Source: Siphonodentalium dalli
Lineage: Eukaryota > Mollusca > Scaphopoda > Gadilida > Siphonodentaliidae
Direction of reading: 5' to 3'
Assembly: GCA_032622095.1 (NCBI GenBank)
Contig: CP136064.1
Span: forward strand, 261,991,863 to 262,055,862
Length of the DNA: 64,000 bases
In this document: piece after piece, positions 10,922 to 23,020 of the stretch
How the letters are laid out: every line of letters starts with the position of its first letter
Numbering within the stretch: position 1 is the stretch's first letter
Notes under the pieces: model-generated
The model's database searches: none
Told to the model about the DNA's origin: nothing
The model's input: only the letters and a program-made list of their open reading frames with translations
Position numbers and translations under genes: made by a program

Positions 10922-12153
10922 TATATCAATAACAGCTAGTTGGGATTGGAACCTTCCAGACAACAGCAGATCCCATAATAACTGTTCCCGATGACTTGGC
11001 GACAATGTTCTCCTGTAGTCGCACATTTTCCATGAAATTTTAAAGCATGATGCATCAAACTTGCGATAATGTCCCAACAGAAATACACCTCTGCCAGGAC
11101 TTGCACTGTAACACGAAGAAGAACTGTATACTGGTATCACGACACTGACTTAGTGTCAATATCAGTGCGTCAGCCAAAGATAGTTTGATAAGAACATCCA
11201 ACCAATAGTGTACTCCCGGTAAATTGTCGTTATAACTTGACGATAACATGGCGAATGATGACATTGTCTCATATCCACACGTTTCATTGAAAATTTATGA
11301 ACACGGGATGAATTTGTCCGTGTAATTGTAAAGTTGGAATTGTTGATATGTGATCATCCATCACTGCGCGGCGTCAGTTCATTGCTTACGGTGTTGTTGT
11401 TGACACTGAAGCTCTTGTAAATTACACTGGTGCATACAGTGCACGTATATCCTCTTTTGTAAATGTACATGCATGTGCGTTGAAACAATCAGATTCAGAA
11501 AACTGTCAACTGGATTGTCAACATTATAATAGTAATAGCTGCTCGTTGAGTTGTTGTTATTAGTGTCACTATTGGTTGACATCGAAGCTTGTGTTAATTG
11601 TACCTGTATCCTCCTGTGCTAGTAAATGTGCCAGTGTTTTGATACTAAGTCACAACACTGCAATTTCAACATCAACAGTGCGTCGAATGAAGTCAGACCC
11701 CGGGCGGCGGATCACGCCATGATTGACATGAATCTCTATTCTCGAATTTAGTGGAAATTGCCAATGATTAAGCCGCTATTCGCTGAATTGCAACTTGTCC
11801 GGTTATCAAAGGAACCGAAATCAGACCGTCTTAACAACTGTCCACAACCGAAAAGGTAACAGTTTCCCAAAAAACAACAGTTTGCTATCAACGATAAATC
11901 ATAAAATGGCGAAGAAATGAGGTGATTGCTAAAGCGGGAACTTAACCCCGGAATGAGAATTACGTACCATACTCATGATAATTCGTACGTCCCGCATAAC
12001 ACAGAATGAATGCCGCATTAATTATACATATTAAATATCATCAGAGTAAGATTCAGTCATACTGTATGGAGTCATTGCCGTATATAATATGGTCGCCGAT
12101 AAATATATTATTGAATTTTGACGGCATGACTTTGAATCATGAAAATATTTAAT

Positions 12154-12287
12154 TTAGACAGTTTTCATGGGCACACAAAATAACGGTATGGGACCGTCAG
12201 ACTGATGAAACGGTATGGGACCGTCGATTATGACGGCCCGAAACCGTCGAACCGACAGTAATTTCTAACAGTGTACCGTGATGTTCG
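12154..12287. repeat. Asymmetric centre of the large palindrome
   Basis: About 130 bp of unpaired spacer holds two direct ACGGTATGGGACCGTC boxes, then CCGTCGAACCGACAG and TTCTAACAGTGT. These last motifs are the inverted partner of the repeat at 9535-9860. Confidence 0.55.
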
Positions 12288-12885
12288 TGTTTTCAAGTTC
12301 ATGCCATCAAAATTCAACAATATATTTATCGGCGACAAAATTATATACATCTACGGCAGTGACTCATACAGTATGACTGAACCTGACTCTGCTGATATTT
12401 AATATTTATTATTAATTGTTTGTATTCAGTGCAATTTTATTCATTCTGTGCAATGCACAGATCCTGTCTTGTCTTGCGTCCGTAATTAAATTACGTTATT
12501 TTCTTGAGCCAACTTTATCACTCACGAATTTCTTTTGTCGTTGCTGCGCTGAAAACCCAATTATTTTTTTGGGGGAAAATGTAAACTGTACAGTTGTGGA
12601 CTAATCTTAAAACTGTCTGACTTCGGTTCCTATGTGAACGGACAAGCTCTAATTCTGCTCAAACCGGCTTAATCATTGATATTTTCCACTCAATTGTGAC
12701 AACTGGGTTGTCTTCGAGCTGCCACTTCGAGCTGTCGGCTATGACTTGTCTTCATTCGTCTCAGTGTTCATGTTGAAATTGACAGTGCTGTGACTATCAA
12801 AACACAGATACATTGACTGACACAACAGGATACAGATACACGTGATAGAGTAATGCACAGGAACTCCGATGTCAACCACAAGTGA

Positions 12886-12917
12886 TAATAATAATAACAA
12901 CAACAACAACAACAATG
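12886..12917. repeat. AAT/AAC trinucleotide microsatellite
   Basis: A GATAATAATAATAAC run followed by about six AAC units. It lies in the right palindrome arm and is much shorter in the corresponding part of the left arm. Confidence 0.85.
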
Positions 12918-13649
12918 TACTGTAGCAGCTATTAATACTATTAGAATGTTGACAGTGTTGCCAGTTTTTATAACTTGACCATTCAATCTAGTTGACAGTG
13001 TTCTGATAGTTGTGAAGCACATACATGTATATCTATATACACGAGGGGATATACTGTACGCGCCAGAGTAATTCACAAGAGCTTAGATGTCAACAACAAA
13101 AACACGGTAAACAATGAACTGATGCCGCGCAGTGACGGATGATCACATATCTATACAATTCCAACTTACGAGTACAACTATTACAATTACACGGACCGAT
13201 TCATCCCATGTTCGTCAATTTTCATTGCAACGTGTGGGTATGAGACATTGTCGCCATTCGCCATGTTATCGCCCAGTTATTACCACAATTTACGGACCGG
13301 GAGTCCACTATTGGTTGGATGTTCTTATCAAACTATCTTTGGCTGATTCACTGAGATGGATACTAAGTGTTTTGATATTATTATACATAGTTTGATGTAA
13401 CACGCTATAAAATTTCATAAAAAATGTGGGACTATAGATGAAAGTTGTCGCCAAGTAATCAGGCATAGTAATTACAGACATTGCTGTTGTCTTGAAGGTT
13501 TCAATCCCAACAAGCTGTTACTGATATATTATCGTGATGTACGCATTCACCTGTTAAAACAAAAACTGTGTTTCAAGTGACTGGACAATTTCACGCCTTA
13601 AATATTACCAAAAAAGTATGCAGTTAAGATGTTTTACGTTTACATATGC

Positions 13650-14165
13650 AATCAACGTCGTTTTCGATGCATCTGTCCCCGTATAGAAGTGTCGGATGCC
13701 GAATTACATACTGTATAATTTCGCACGTTCTTTTCAGATGTACCGCACTAATTTACGAAGAAACCCAGGGCCATATCTAAATTTAGCCCTGATGTTTGAT
13801 GATAATAGAAAATGTTTTTCTTTATCAGAAAGTGGGGTTTTATTCTCTATTTTAATTTGTTTTTGTTTAATTAATGTACTATTTTGCTGTTTAATCGGCG
13901 ATAATTTTTCGCTGAGATTTGGCGTCTTGCGTTACCACTAGAAACGGAAGTGATTTCTTGCGATTTGATTGGTGGACAAAATAAAATTCCGGGTAAATTC
14001 GCCCCATGGATATTCGACTTGGTTTGCGAACTTTTTAAGGTATCACTACACCCAGTGATGCGGGAACGACACTTCCCTCCACTGATAGATATTGTCGCTA
14101 CCAAGTGTATCTAAGGGCCTTGACCAATCAGATGCACGCATTTTAGTCAAAGCGAAAGTAGTTGT
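13650..14165. repeat. About 520-bp insertion unique to the right palindrome arm
   Basis: Left and right arms align on both sides of this block, but the left arm has no counterpart. It contains a 77-codon minus-strand frame and an 81-codon plus-strand frame, neither with recognisable motifs. No clear terminal repeats were seen, so its origin is open. Confidence 0.4.
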
Positions 14166-14309
14166 AATTATATGTACATACATTTGAGTTTTAACTGTGA
14201 TATATGTAGCCTTCTTCCTTTATGTCTTAAAAGGGCATGCCCGATTCATATGTTAGAATGGTTGCAATTAGTATTACTCGTAACTGAAGGAAGGGCTATT
14301 CAGTATTAT

Positions 14310-15110
14310 CGTTTTTGAGTCCAGCCTATTCTTTTAAAAATAAGTTCATATTGGACTTATTTCAAAAACACAAATAAACCCATATCGGCATTATTTGAAT
14401 CTGAGTTACACTCTATATAGATGTGAACCTAACTCGACTTATCAGACGTACGCTCTTTATAATGTGTTTTCATTGTGGCCCGCGCCATAAAACGGAATAA
14501 TGGAGAAAATTCACCATTGCTTATTGCATCCAGAATCAAAGAAGTGCATCTATGTTAATATATAGGTCCAACATTAACCATTTTGCACGAGGATATGTTG
14601 GAGGGTCACAATAGATATATTTAAACTAAACTCATGCGAACATGTGTATGAGTCTAGTGGTAAGCATGTGTGACTTGTATTAGCTGTCTAACATAGAGAT
14701 GAGTTCGCAGCCAGCCGGTGGATATGTTTGCTGTTAAACATCGAGGTGATTTCATAGCCCGCCAGTTGATTGTTCTCATAACAGTGGCATAACACTCTCT
14801 CAATCTTTATCAAAAAGGTCTTCGATATAATCCACCGCTCTTGGGGCTACATTTTTAGACAAACAAGTAAACCCCATCCTTATAAAGAATGACCCCAACA
14901 CCAATATAATTTATGACAGTTTATTCCCATAGCTGCCTTTCTAAGGTAGCACCAGACGAGAGACGAGACATAGAAACCTGGTTTGTTGCGTAACCGTAAG
15001 CCACTCTTGTGAAGCGCCTGTAAAATGGCAACAGGTATAATACTCAGCATTACTCGACAGTAGGGGCAATACTGTTAAGCGCTTATGGTCCCTTATATTA
15101 GAAAGATCAG
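14310..15110. other. Intronic DNA, no feature seen
   Basis: Part of the intron between exons 1 and 2. No ORF, RNA gene or strong repeat was recognised. Confidence 0.5.
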
Positions 15111-15119
15111 CGCCATACA

Positions 15120-15625
15120 AGCACCAGTATTATTATATCTCCGATTAGGGGGTATATAGTGGCGACCTCTCCGACCATCCATCCTTCCGTCCGTCCGTAA
15201 CAAACATTTCACAACACAGCTCAAGTATCGATAGTCCAATTTTGATGTCCTTTGGTATGCCGGTAGACCAGCATTGTCCGCATTTTTTTTCAAGAGTTAT
15301 GGCCCTTTGTTGGACTAGTGTAAAAGGCGTCAACGCGACCATAAACAAATTATTCTGAGGATATCTTTATTATTTGACTTATTTGTTCTTTGGCATGGTG
15401 ATAGCTCATTTTTGGGGAAAGGATATCCACATACGCGGGTGTCGTCCATTGATTTTTACCACTGTGACGGCACCGGTTTGACTTCGAAAGTTATTATTTG
15501 AAGATCCGGGAGGCTGATATATAGTGGAAACCTTCGTCCGTCCGTCCTAGTGGAGGTTTTGTTCGCGCATTTCTTTCCAGAGTTTTGGTCGTTTGCCAGA
15601 GTTATGACCTTTGGTTAAACTGAGA
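15120..15625. repeat. Dispersed repeat with TCCG runs, two diverged units
   Basis: Two segments (about 15130-15320 and 15500-15620) each contain ATATAGTGG, a CCGTCCGTCC run, a GTCCGCATTT/TTCGCGCATTT box and AGAGTTATGGCCCTTTG or AGAGTTATGACCTTTGG. This is a common style of anonymous interspersed repeat in marine invertebrates. Non-coding. Confidence 0.55.
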
Positions 15626-15724
15626 GAAATGCCCAACTATTACTTCATTTTCTCTTTAAATATAGCCAACATTGAGCGTACAGTCGGGGGCATTGGCTCA
15701 CGCTTGGCATTGCCCTTGTTATAT

Positions 15725-16200
15725 TATTACGCGCGCCGCGTGTATACTAATGTAGAGATTATTGTTTCGCATGGGCCCATGGGTGTTTTATTCATAGAAT
15801 GGGAACTTTTGGGAGGATTAAAAGTCGAACTGCGAACCGGAGGCCGAGTCAGGTAAAAGGTGTAGTTGGGAATTTCAATTTCGTTTATTGTCCTTTACAT
15901 TATTGTGTCAATAATGTTGATTTTTGGTTTGTGACAAGCTATGTCAATTACAAATAAAAGAAATGAAAAAGATAATTTGTAAGATTTATATTTCAAATTT
16001 TATAGACATTTTTCGTTATGCGGCCCACTGGGGGTTGTGGTCGGAGACGGCCGAGTCGGCCGCCGGTTCGTTAATTAGGTGCTGATTGTTTTTTTAAAGG
16101 AATTCTGAGTTGGTCATTCGCGAAACCAATATATTTTATATTCTATAATTACAATCATGGGTATATAATATATGATCATGAGCGCGTTAACATTTCTGAC
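15725..16200 (+). repeat. Dispersed repeat family R3, copy 1 (inverted partner at 61.9 kb)
   Basis: It shares long blocks such as AAAAGTCGAACTGCGA, GGTGTAGTTGGGAATTTC and ATTACAATCATGGGTATATA with 61885-62190, in reverse complement. About 190 bp at 15890-16085 is replaced in the partner by a short unrelated sequence. Only 208 bp separate this copy from exon 2. Confidence 0.85.
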
Positions 16201-16407
16201 ATTGGTTTTCTTGTGTAATCCTGCTAGTTTTTTTGTTTAAACATATTTTATTTGTTAATAAATTAAATTAGTTTATGACAAAATGGATTGGAGGACAAGT
16301 GCTAAATCACTTAGAATACCCTCCTCTCCCTAGTATGATACACTGACAAATTTTATGACACTAAAGACGAAGTTATAATAACCACCGATCTCTCTCTTTG
16401 TTTGCAG

Positions 16408-16475
16408 CTACAGGGTTTAGCGAATTTTTTCTCATGATCATCATAACAGCCTGTGCACTAGTCTACACATCGATT
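16408..16475 (+). CDS. SLC5-like symporter, exon 2
   Basis: The exon starts with two bases that complete a codon from exon 1, then encodes TGFSEFFLMIIITACALVYT and SI. This equals SLC5A8 TGF followed by a helix of the same length (22 residues) ending just before GGLKA. The acceptor is TTTGTTTGCAG and the donor GTGAGT. It ends in phase 0. The segment is a strongly hydrophobic transmembrane helix. Confidence 0.88.
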
Positions 16476-17926
16476 GTGAGTATATGCTGTTCTTTAAACA
16501 AGTATTTTCAAAATAATTTAAATACGAGTGAATTGCAATAGACAATAAATAAATACTTGAATTTGTTGTCGTGTGTCAAATATCAGAATTACATGTACAA
16601 GTATTACCACCTAATATGCACCAATAGCGAAAGTTACTTAAAGTGATGTGAAACAGGGTGATCAAATACAAATGGAGAATTATTTATCTTGCTCACAGTA
16701 GTTTTTTTCAAATATTATATCTAAATTGACAGCACACACAGTCATTATTATATATTAATTAAATTCAGTGACTGTCGATAGCGAAATTGTTTTTGTATGT
16801 TTATCTTAGATAGTTGCGTCCTGATTCAAGAAGTAAATATTTACAATTGCGCGCAGTTTAGACGATGTTTTCATTGGAGTGGTATGGTCGATTTGTTAGT
16901 ATAATGCTACATTGCTCCAATCAACATAGCGCCTGAATACGAACAGTTTCACACACCTGAATAAGTCCTTAATATGTCTTTAACCGGGGTTCAAGATTAG
17001 ATAGCGATTGGTATACGATCGGAATCAAATGTGCCACGTGACGTTAGCATTATATTTCAATGAGTATCCTGGTTTAATCGAAGGGGGGATAACCAATTAT
17101 AGAACGTACTTTTGACTAAATGCACACCTACCATTCGATCACTGCATCTCAGGCCGACAAGGCTGCTCTATGGCATTCAAGACCACAAATCGGACTCTTG
17201 AAAGCGTTATTTTGTTTTGCGGGTGTTTCATAAAATAGAAGAGAATTGACAGATATGAATACTTGTTAACGCTTTCATCGTATGCATAGTGCGATTATTG
17301 CCGGACCGAAGATACATGTATGCAACCGAGAAAAGAAATATTGTCCAAGTTAAATTAAAAATAGGTTTTGTAAGACGAGTGCTTATGTCCTTTTCGCGTT
17401 CATTGCCAGTTTGAAAGCCATGTTTATCTAATTCAACAGATATTTGTCAGCACTGACGATCATCGTTGGAGATAAATGCCTCAAAACACAATTTCATTCT
17501 CAACAAACCCAACCACAAACCTCGTTTTCATTAATGAAAACAATCCGATTTATGACGACTCTGTGTTGCAAATGTTGCAAATATGTAGGCGGCATTGACA
17601 TTTTTGCTGCAGTCATAAATCTACCGGTTTTTGTTTTTTATTTGTATATATATAATGGTTGTTTTTAAGGGCATGTGAGTGGCATTGTGTTTTTGCGGCA
17701 TCCAGCTTCAATGATTATCATCATATGTGAGTGGCATAAATGGGGCTTACAAGTGCGCAGTGGACGTCAAAAACTCACACAGACTTGTGATTCCTATTTG
17801 TCTATCTCCAATGATATTTCTTTTTTTGGGGATCATATGTGGGTTCAGGCCATAGCCACAGTACACGGTAAATGCATTATTTGGCATGCATCCCTGTTTA
17901 TATTCGCTGTATCCTTCATAAACACA
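16476..17926. other. Intron 2, first part; nothing identified
   Basis: AT-rich intronic sequence. Short open frames have no recognisable motif. Confidence 0.5.
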
Positions 17927-17928
17927 TA

Positions 17929-18199
17929 GTAAAGGCTCTTATGTCCATTTTTTTGGCTCACAACTATAGAGATATTCAATTTTCTATCAGAAATTTACTG
18001 CTATCTATTAATCAAAGTGACTCATGCCTACTCTGACATTTTGAATGGTGGCCATCTTGATGACGTTATAAAATCTCCCAGTCACGACAACCAGGTGTCC
18101 AACAATTACTTTCTGTTGCTGGAGATATCATACAATATTAGCAGCATAGTCGTTATATTTCTTCACAAAATGCACCTGGGAGAACATAAGAGCCTCTAC
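17929..18199. mobile_element. 271-bp MITE with short TIRs
   Basis: The ends read GTAAAGGCTCTTATGT and ACATAAGAGCCTCTAC, which are inverted copies with one mismatch. They are flanked by TA (17927-17928 and 18200-18201). The interior has no ORF consistent with a transposase. The element lies in intron 2. Confidence 0.7.
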
Positions 18200-18899
18200 T
18201 AATAGGGCATTTTAGCCATATATGCGATATTGCTTGCCTGAGAGCGACCTAGTCCACATTAAAGGGGGCCTATCGAATGGTAGGCATTTCCTTGAGGCAG
18301 GATACAACACCACGAGTTAGTAAAATTCACATATTGTGTATTTGGGCTTGGTTTTTACTACATGTTTTTTATATTTAAAAAAGGATGAATATTTCCGTTA
18401 TTTAGTCAATTTAATCATTCGAAAAGGAAGGAATATTTCTGAAATAAAAGTATTATTAGTGTCTAGTTGGCTACGGTTACCCCCTTCAGATTGTATTATA
18501 TTGATAAGTTATATTCTGGTATATAATCAACATCACGTGGCACGTGTTACTCAGATTGATAACCATTATTTACCTCAACCCCGATTATATATTGTTTGAT
18601 ATATAATCCTTGGCTTATTGGCTTGTATTACATACATTGGTGATACGTACTGGTAGCACTAGCAGTGGTGACATTGATCAGTGTCACACGTATCACAGTT
18701 ACAATATCAGCAGGTGTGGCGTCGTTCTGCAATTCAGTGTGGTGGCAATCGGTCATAGTTGACATGGTAGCTAGGTATGTCGCTCGCCGCTTTACTCGCC
18801 CAAATGACTACATGGAGACAACAATCTACTGCACTGCATATCACAGCCAAGTATACCATCTACCCATGGTGCCAGAACTGTATGAGCCCTTTGTTTCAG

Positions 18900-18980
18900 G
18901 GTGGCTACAAAGCAGTGATATGGACTGATGTACTGCAGACTGTGATCGTCTTCGGTGGTATATTCGCCATACTCATTAAG
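18900..18980 (+). CDS. SLC5-like symporter, exon 3
   Basis: Twenty-seven codons in phase 0-0 encode GGYKAVIWTDVLQTVIVFGG followed by IFAILIK. The GG-KAVIWTDV-Q block is one of the most conserved signatures of the SLC5 monocarboxylate/vitamin branch, and the following residues form the next membrane helix. The acceptor is TTTGTTTCAG and the donor GTTTGT. An 87-codon frame at 18665-18928 overlaps this exon in another frame and is a shadow. Confidence 0.95.
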
Positions 18981-19082
18981 GTTTGTTAGATGATAGTGCC
19001 ACGTGGTCATGATTTTACTCTGTTGTTTCTTTCATCTGAATGTTCTTTATTTGCCTCATACAGAGAGGACAAGAGCGCCGGG

Positions 19083-19483
19083 TTAACCCTTTACCCAACA
19101 GAACGGCCCTGTGCCAAAGCATTCTCTTATATATGCGAGTCGACCATAGGTCGCCTCGCATATATAAGAGAATGCATTGGCTTAACACATTAAAAATTAT
19201 AAAATTGTTAAAGAATGTAAGAAAAAATTGGTAAAAAGTGTTAAAAACAGATTTTTTTTAGGTCAATGCATTCTCTTATATATGCGAGGCGACCTATGGT
19301 CGACTCGCATATATAAGAGAATGCATTGGCACAGGGCATAACTGTAACCATCACAATGTGGTCAATGAGCCGGTTCCAATGATATCCATATTTATATGGT
19401 TTTATTGAGACAGACCCAAGATAATTTAGGCTGTTGCAGCTTTATTTGGCCGTTTTTGGCCGGTTTGTGGGGTAAAGGGTTAA
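19083..19483. mobile_element. piggyBac-like MITE with two inverted hairpins, copy A
   Basis: The element is bounded by TTAA on both sides, with terminal repeats CCCTTTACCC and GGGTAAAGGG. TTAA duplication with CCC-starting ends is the hallmark of piggyBac transposons. It contains two palindromes of about 66 bp (19111-19181 and 19262-19335) in opposite orientation, each pairing CATTCTCTTATATATGCGAG with its complement. No transposase. It lies in intron 3. Confidence 0.85.
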
Positions 19484-19669
19484 GGCACATACATATATCT
19501 TGTATCGTGTGTGGTCATTGTCAACGACAGTCACCTGACTTGCGTGACTATTCCGCCCACACGTACACGATCAAACCTGTTTTGTGTCAAACATGTAGTA
19601 TTACAAAACATGTAGCTGCTTAAGATTACCAAAATGAGCAATAAACTCTATGCAGGCAATGTTTTCCAA

Positions 19670-19970
19670 CATTCTATAATAATATTTATAATTTTTTTTA
19701 TAATTTTTTCTCACATTCTTCAACATTTTTAGATCATTTTTGATAATTTTTCCTAACATTCGTTATCAATTTTTATCATTTTGTCTTATATTCTTTAACA
19801 ATTATTATCATTTTTTTTATCATTATTTCTTACATTCTTTAACAATTTTTATCATTTTTTCTTACTTTTTTTAACAATTATAAAAAATAGTATAAAATAT
19901 GTTAGGCCAATGCATTCCCCTATATATGCGAGGCGACCTATGGTCAACTTGCATATATAAGAAAATGCAA
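19670..19970. repeat. T-rich degenerate tandem repeat plus a partial hairpin
   Basis: Irregular repeats of TTTTTCTTACATTCTTTAAC and ATTTTTATCATT run to about 19890. A diverged copy of the MITE hairpin (GCATTCCCCTATATATGCGA) follows at 19907-19968. The same combination occurs at 29770-30020, so the T-rich tract belongs to the MITE family. Confidence 0.65.
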
Positions 19971-20029
19971 ATATGTCGTTATGTTATGTTATATGTATTC
20001 CTGTGCATGTTTTAGATAAATAGATATGT

Positions 20030-20290
20030 TTACAGCAAGGGTTCCTTATTCTGAGAGTATCAATATTTTGTATTGTCTTTATTCCATTGGTTATTTATTC
20101 CGAAAGTATCAATATGGTCTTTATTCAGACGGGGTCTTGATTCCGAAAGTATCTTTATTCCCGAGGGTACTTTATTCAGAAAGTTTCAATATGGGTCTTT
20201 ATTTAGATGGTTCTCTTTATTCCAAAATATAAACAGTGGTCTTTATTTCGATGGGTCCTTTATTCCAAACATGCAAGTAGGGTTCTTTAT
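20030..20290. repeat. Degenerate minisatellite, about 40-bp unit
   Basis: Repeated TTTATTC(C/A)GAAAGTATCAATATGG-type and GTCTTTATT(C/T)-GA-GGG-type boxes occur about six times with heavy divergence. Open frames in this tract simply translate the repeat. Confidence 0.6.
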
Positions 20291-21052
20291 TTCTCACACT
20301 GACACACCCAATAAGGGTACAAAAATATGTAAAATAAACTTCGATATTTTGACATTTTGAAATATTTCTTTCTTCGACTGTGTAACTTTGATATGTCCAT
20401 AGTTTAGAAATTAATTTTGGGATAGTATCAAAATACACATTCAATATTATGTTATTAGTTATTCCAACAGGATCTGAGGCATTAACCATTTCTTTACTAC
20501 ACAGATTATCCCATAATGTATAAATAAATATTCATTGGAACGGTCCATTATTCATTCAGACAAATTCATATGGAAATATAAGCAGACGATATGTATGACC
20601 ATTTTGGCCGTATTTCTATTAATTGGTTGGTAATGTTCAGAAAATAAGTACAACAAATGGCTGTATGTTTATCTCATCGCTGAAACATTTTAAAAGGGAT
20701 ATACTCATCAATGCATATTTAGTAAAGGCGACTTAGTGTGAGATAGCATGTGTGAACTACATGTGGCCATTACTTTCGGGCAGTGTGCACCATCATTGAA
20801 AAAAAAATGACATAATGAACACTGTATTTACTCGGGGAGAGCTTCCCGATGAATGGCAACAAGCCATATTTCCGACTAAATCCTGAAAAGTTACCCATAA
20901 TTCTGCTGTGGTTAAGGGAGTCGATTAATTAGGGCATTACTGTACAAGCATTTCCATTATGAAATATTCAGATAAATTCAATAAACGACCATCATGACAT
21001 GTTCAGATAATTTAGTAAATAAAGGGTTAAATGATCTATATGTTTTGTGCAG

Positions 21053-21126
21053 GGGACAATTGATAGTGGCGGATTCAGTGAAATGATATACATGGCTAAT
21101 GAAGGAGGAAGACTAAAACTGTTTGA
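21053..21126 (+). CDS. SLC5-like symporter, exon 4
   Basis: The exon encodes GTIDSGGFSEMIYMANEGGR plus LKLF and two bases of the next codon (Asp once joined). It matches the family loop QGGISTIL-DAYDGGRL-F. The GGR motif before the following proline-containing segment is conserved. The acceptor is TTTTGTGCAG and the donor GTGAGT. Starts in phase 0 and ends in phase 2. Confidence 0.92.
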
Positions 21127-21261
21127 GTGAGTCTACATTACGCCGTTATTCTCTCGAATCATGGTAGTCGATTTATACGTAGATGGCCGTCGAAAACACT
21201 TTTCAGGTACAACAGTAATGTCTTACCATGTGTCTTTCGTTTGTGGTCCGGATGACAATTA

Positions 21262-21651
21262 TTAACCCTTTACCCAACAGAAGGGCCCTGTGCCAATGCA
21301 TTCTCTTATATATGCGAGTCGACCATAGGTCGCCTCGCATATATAAGAGAATGCATTGGCTTAACACATTAAAAATTATAAAATTGTTAAAGAATGTAAG
21401 AAAAAATGGTAAAAAAAGATTTTTTTTAGGCCAATGCATTCTCTTATATATGCGAGGCGACCTATGGTCGACTCGCATATATAAGAGAATGCATTGGCAC
21501 AGGGCATAACTGTAACTATCACAATGTGGTCAAGGAGCCGGTTCCAATGATATCCATATTTGTATGGTTCTATTGAGACAGACCGAAGATATTTTAGGCT
21601 GTTGAAGCTTTATTTGGCGGGTTTTGGCCGGTTTGTTGGGTAAAGGGTTAA
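21262..21651. mobile_element. piggyBac-like MITE with two inverted hairpins, copy B
   Basis: TTAA-bounded, with the same ends (CCCTTTACCCAACA and the inverse TTGGGTAAAGGG) and the same two internal palindromes as the copy at 19083-19483. It lacks a short AAAAGTG-type segment between the hairpins. The two copies are nearly identical, which implies recent mobility. It lies in intron 4, 135 bp downstream of exon 4. Confidence 0.88.
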
Positions 21652-21654
21652 TAT

Positions 21655-22320
21655 TTGATAGAAGTTTTATGAAATTTGTTACATGGTCAACATATGGAAA
21701 AACTCTGCCAAAGTTCGAATTTGGGTCCGGTTCATTTCTAACAGATATATGCCGCTTTTATTCTTAAAATTTGCTGATTGTTTTGGCTGATAAAATACTG
21801 TAGTGGCAGTTATCCAATTGTTTCAAATTTAATATGAGACTTCGAATTTGGATCCGATGCTATCTGACTGAGTTTTGCACCTTTAGATTTTGTTGATGTT
21901 GATTAACCACACAGTGCTTGTATCATTTTGGTAAAAGAAGTATGACTGTATCTTTGAGTTAATGGATAGATCGTTATCTCAATAATGTTCTCGCAGTCAT
22001 GATAGCCCATTTTACTAAAAGGTGTTTGTCCCTCAAAAACAATGTTAGGAACTCTAAACTGTCAAACCACGCATCTTCCATTTGTTGTCTGGATGAGGAA
22101 TTTAAACATTTGACAGAAACTATGATTCGGTATATGGTCAACATTTGGAAAAAATTGGCCCAAGTTCAAATTTGGGTCTGATTAATTTCTAATGGATATA
22201 TGCCCTTAATTCTTAGGATTTGGTGATTGTTTTGGATGATAAATGTAGTTACAGTCATCCAGTCGCTTCATATCTAACTGAAACACATTTAAGTATGAGT
22301 GTAGTATTAGCTAATGTGTA
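21655..22320. repeat. Diverged direct duplication of about 150 bp in intron 4
   Basis: ATGGTCAACATATGGAAAAA...ATTTGGGTCCGG...GATTGTTTTGGCTGATAAA at 21685-21795 recurs with substitutions at 22134-22245. The intervening sequence carries a third partial piece (TTCGAATTTGGATCCG). No coding content. Confidence 0.6.
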
Positions 22321-22888
22321 GATTAGTATATAAGATAAATCCAAAACACTTTAATTAGCTTTTCAACATTCTCAAATAAGTTATAATTACATTATTGCCT
22401 TCATTAGAATACAACTAGGTCTATTGATATATACATTTCCACTAGAAATAGAAGTTTTGTGCACTTATTTTTACTGGCGTTTACTTGCTTGACTTTAACA
22501 AAGCCAACAACAAAATGGCCATCTTTTCGGGAGGCGTGTGACCCATTATTGGTTAATCAGTATAATAATGCATTACAATCAATCCACGAGCTCATATGAT
22601 TGAAGATGTTTTTAACAACGATAGTGATAAAATAGTCGAATGCAGGTTGTACATCATGTTAAAACCAGAAGATATGCCATATAATGAAACAACACAACAA
22701 AAAAGCTTTATGATATAATAATTTGGCCATGCACGGTCGCAACAAAGCAATGAATGTCTTGGTGTATTTCATAGGATATGTCAATCATACATTATAATGT
22801 GACACTAACGTGGTTATAGAATGTAATAGGCTATACTATTTTAAATCATGGTCGACAAATCTGTGTACTGATTTATTCTGTTTTGTAG

Positions 22889-23020
22889 TTTCCGTACAAG
22901 TCCATACCAACGACAAACATTTTGGTCTCTTATAATTGGGACAACGCTCAGGTATCTCGGTTTCAGCCAAACAACCGTACAGAGAATCAATTCAACACCC
23001 ACTGTTACGGATGCAAAAAG
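22889..23020 (+). CDS. SLC5-like symporter, exon 5
   Basis: The exon begins by completing the Asp codon from exon 4, then encodes FRTSPYQRQTFWSLIIGTTL, RYLGFSQTTVQRINSTPTVT and DAKR. It corresponds to the SLC5A8 stretch PNPLQRHTFW...QVQRY. The QR-TFW motif, the following helix and the VQR motif that opens the cytosolic loop are all present. The acceptor is TTCTGTTTTGTAG and the donor GTGATT. It enters and leaves in phase 2. Confidence 0.95.

Larger units (their letters stand above)
10205..14310. repeat. Large imperfect palindrome, arms about 2 kb
   Basis: Ordered blocks of the left arm (10205-12150) reappear reverse-complemented in the right arm (12290-14310). Examples are CAGTCACTTGTAAACACAG (10400) against its complement at about 13570, AGTTTGATAAGAACATCCAA (11181) against TTGGATGTTCTTATCAAACT (about 13314), and GATTCAGTCATACTGTATG (about 12050) against CATACAGTATGACTGAACC (about 12367). 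The pairs share a centre near 12.22 kb once a 465-bp insertion in the left arm and a roughly 520-bp insertion in the right arm are allowed for. It lies in the intron between exons 1 and 2. Confidence 0.85.

Noticed and set aside
18665-18989. 87- and 70-codon plus-strand frames overlapping exon 3
   Set aside because: The 87-codon frame is out of phase with the conserved GGYKAVIWTDV sequence. The 70-codon frame is in phase but extends upstream of the exon 3 acceptor into intron and past its donor. Neither is a separate gene.
20026-20360. Plus-strand frames rich in Ser-Leu-Phe-Arg repeats
   Set aside because: Translation of a degenerate minisatellite.
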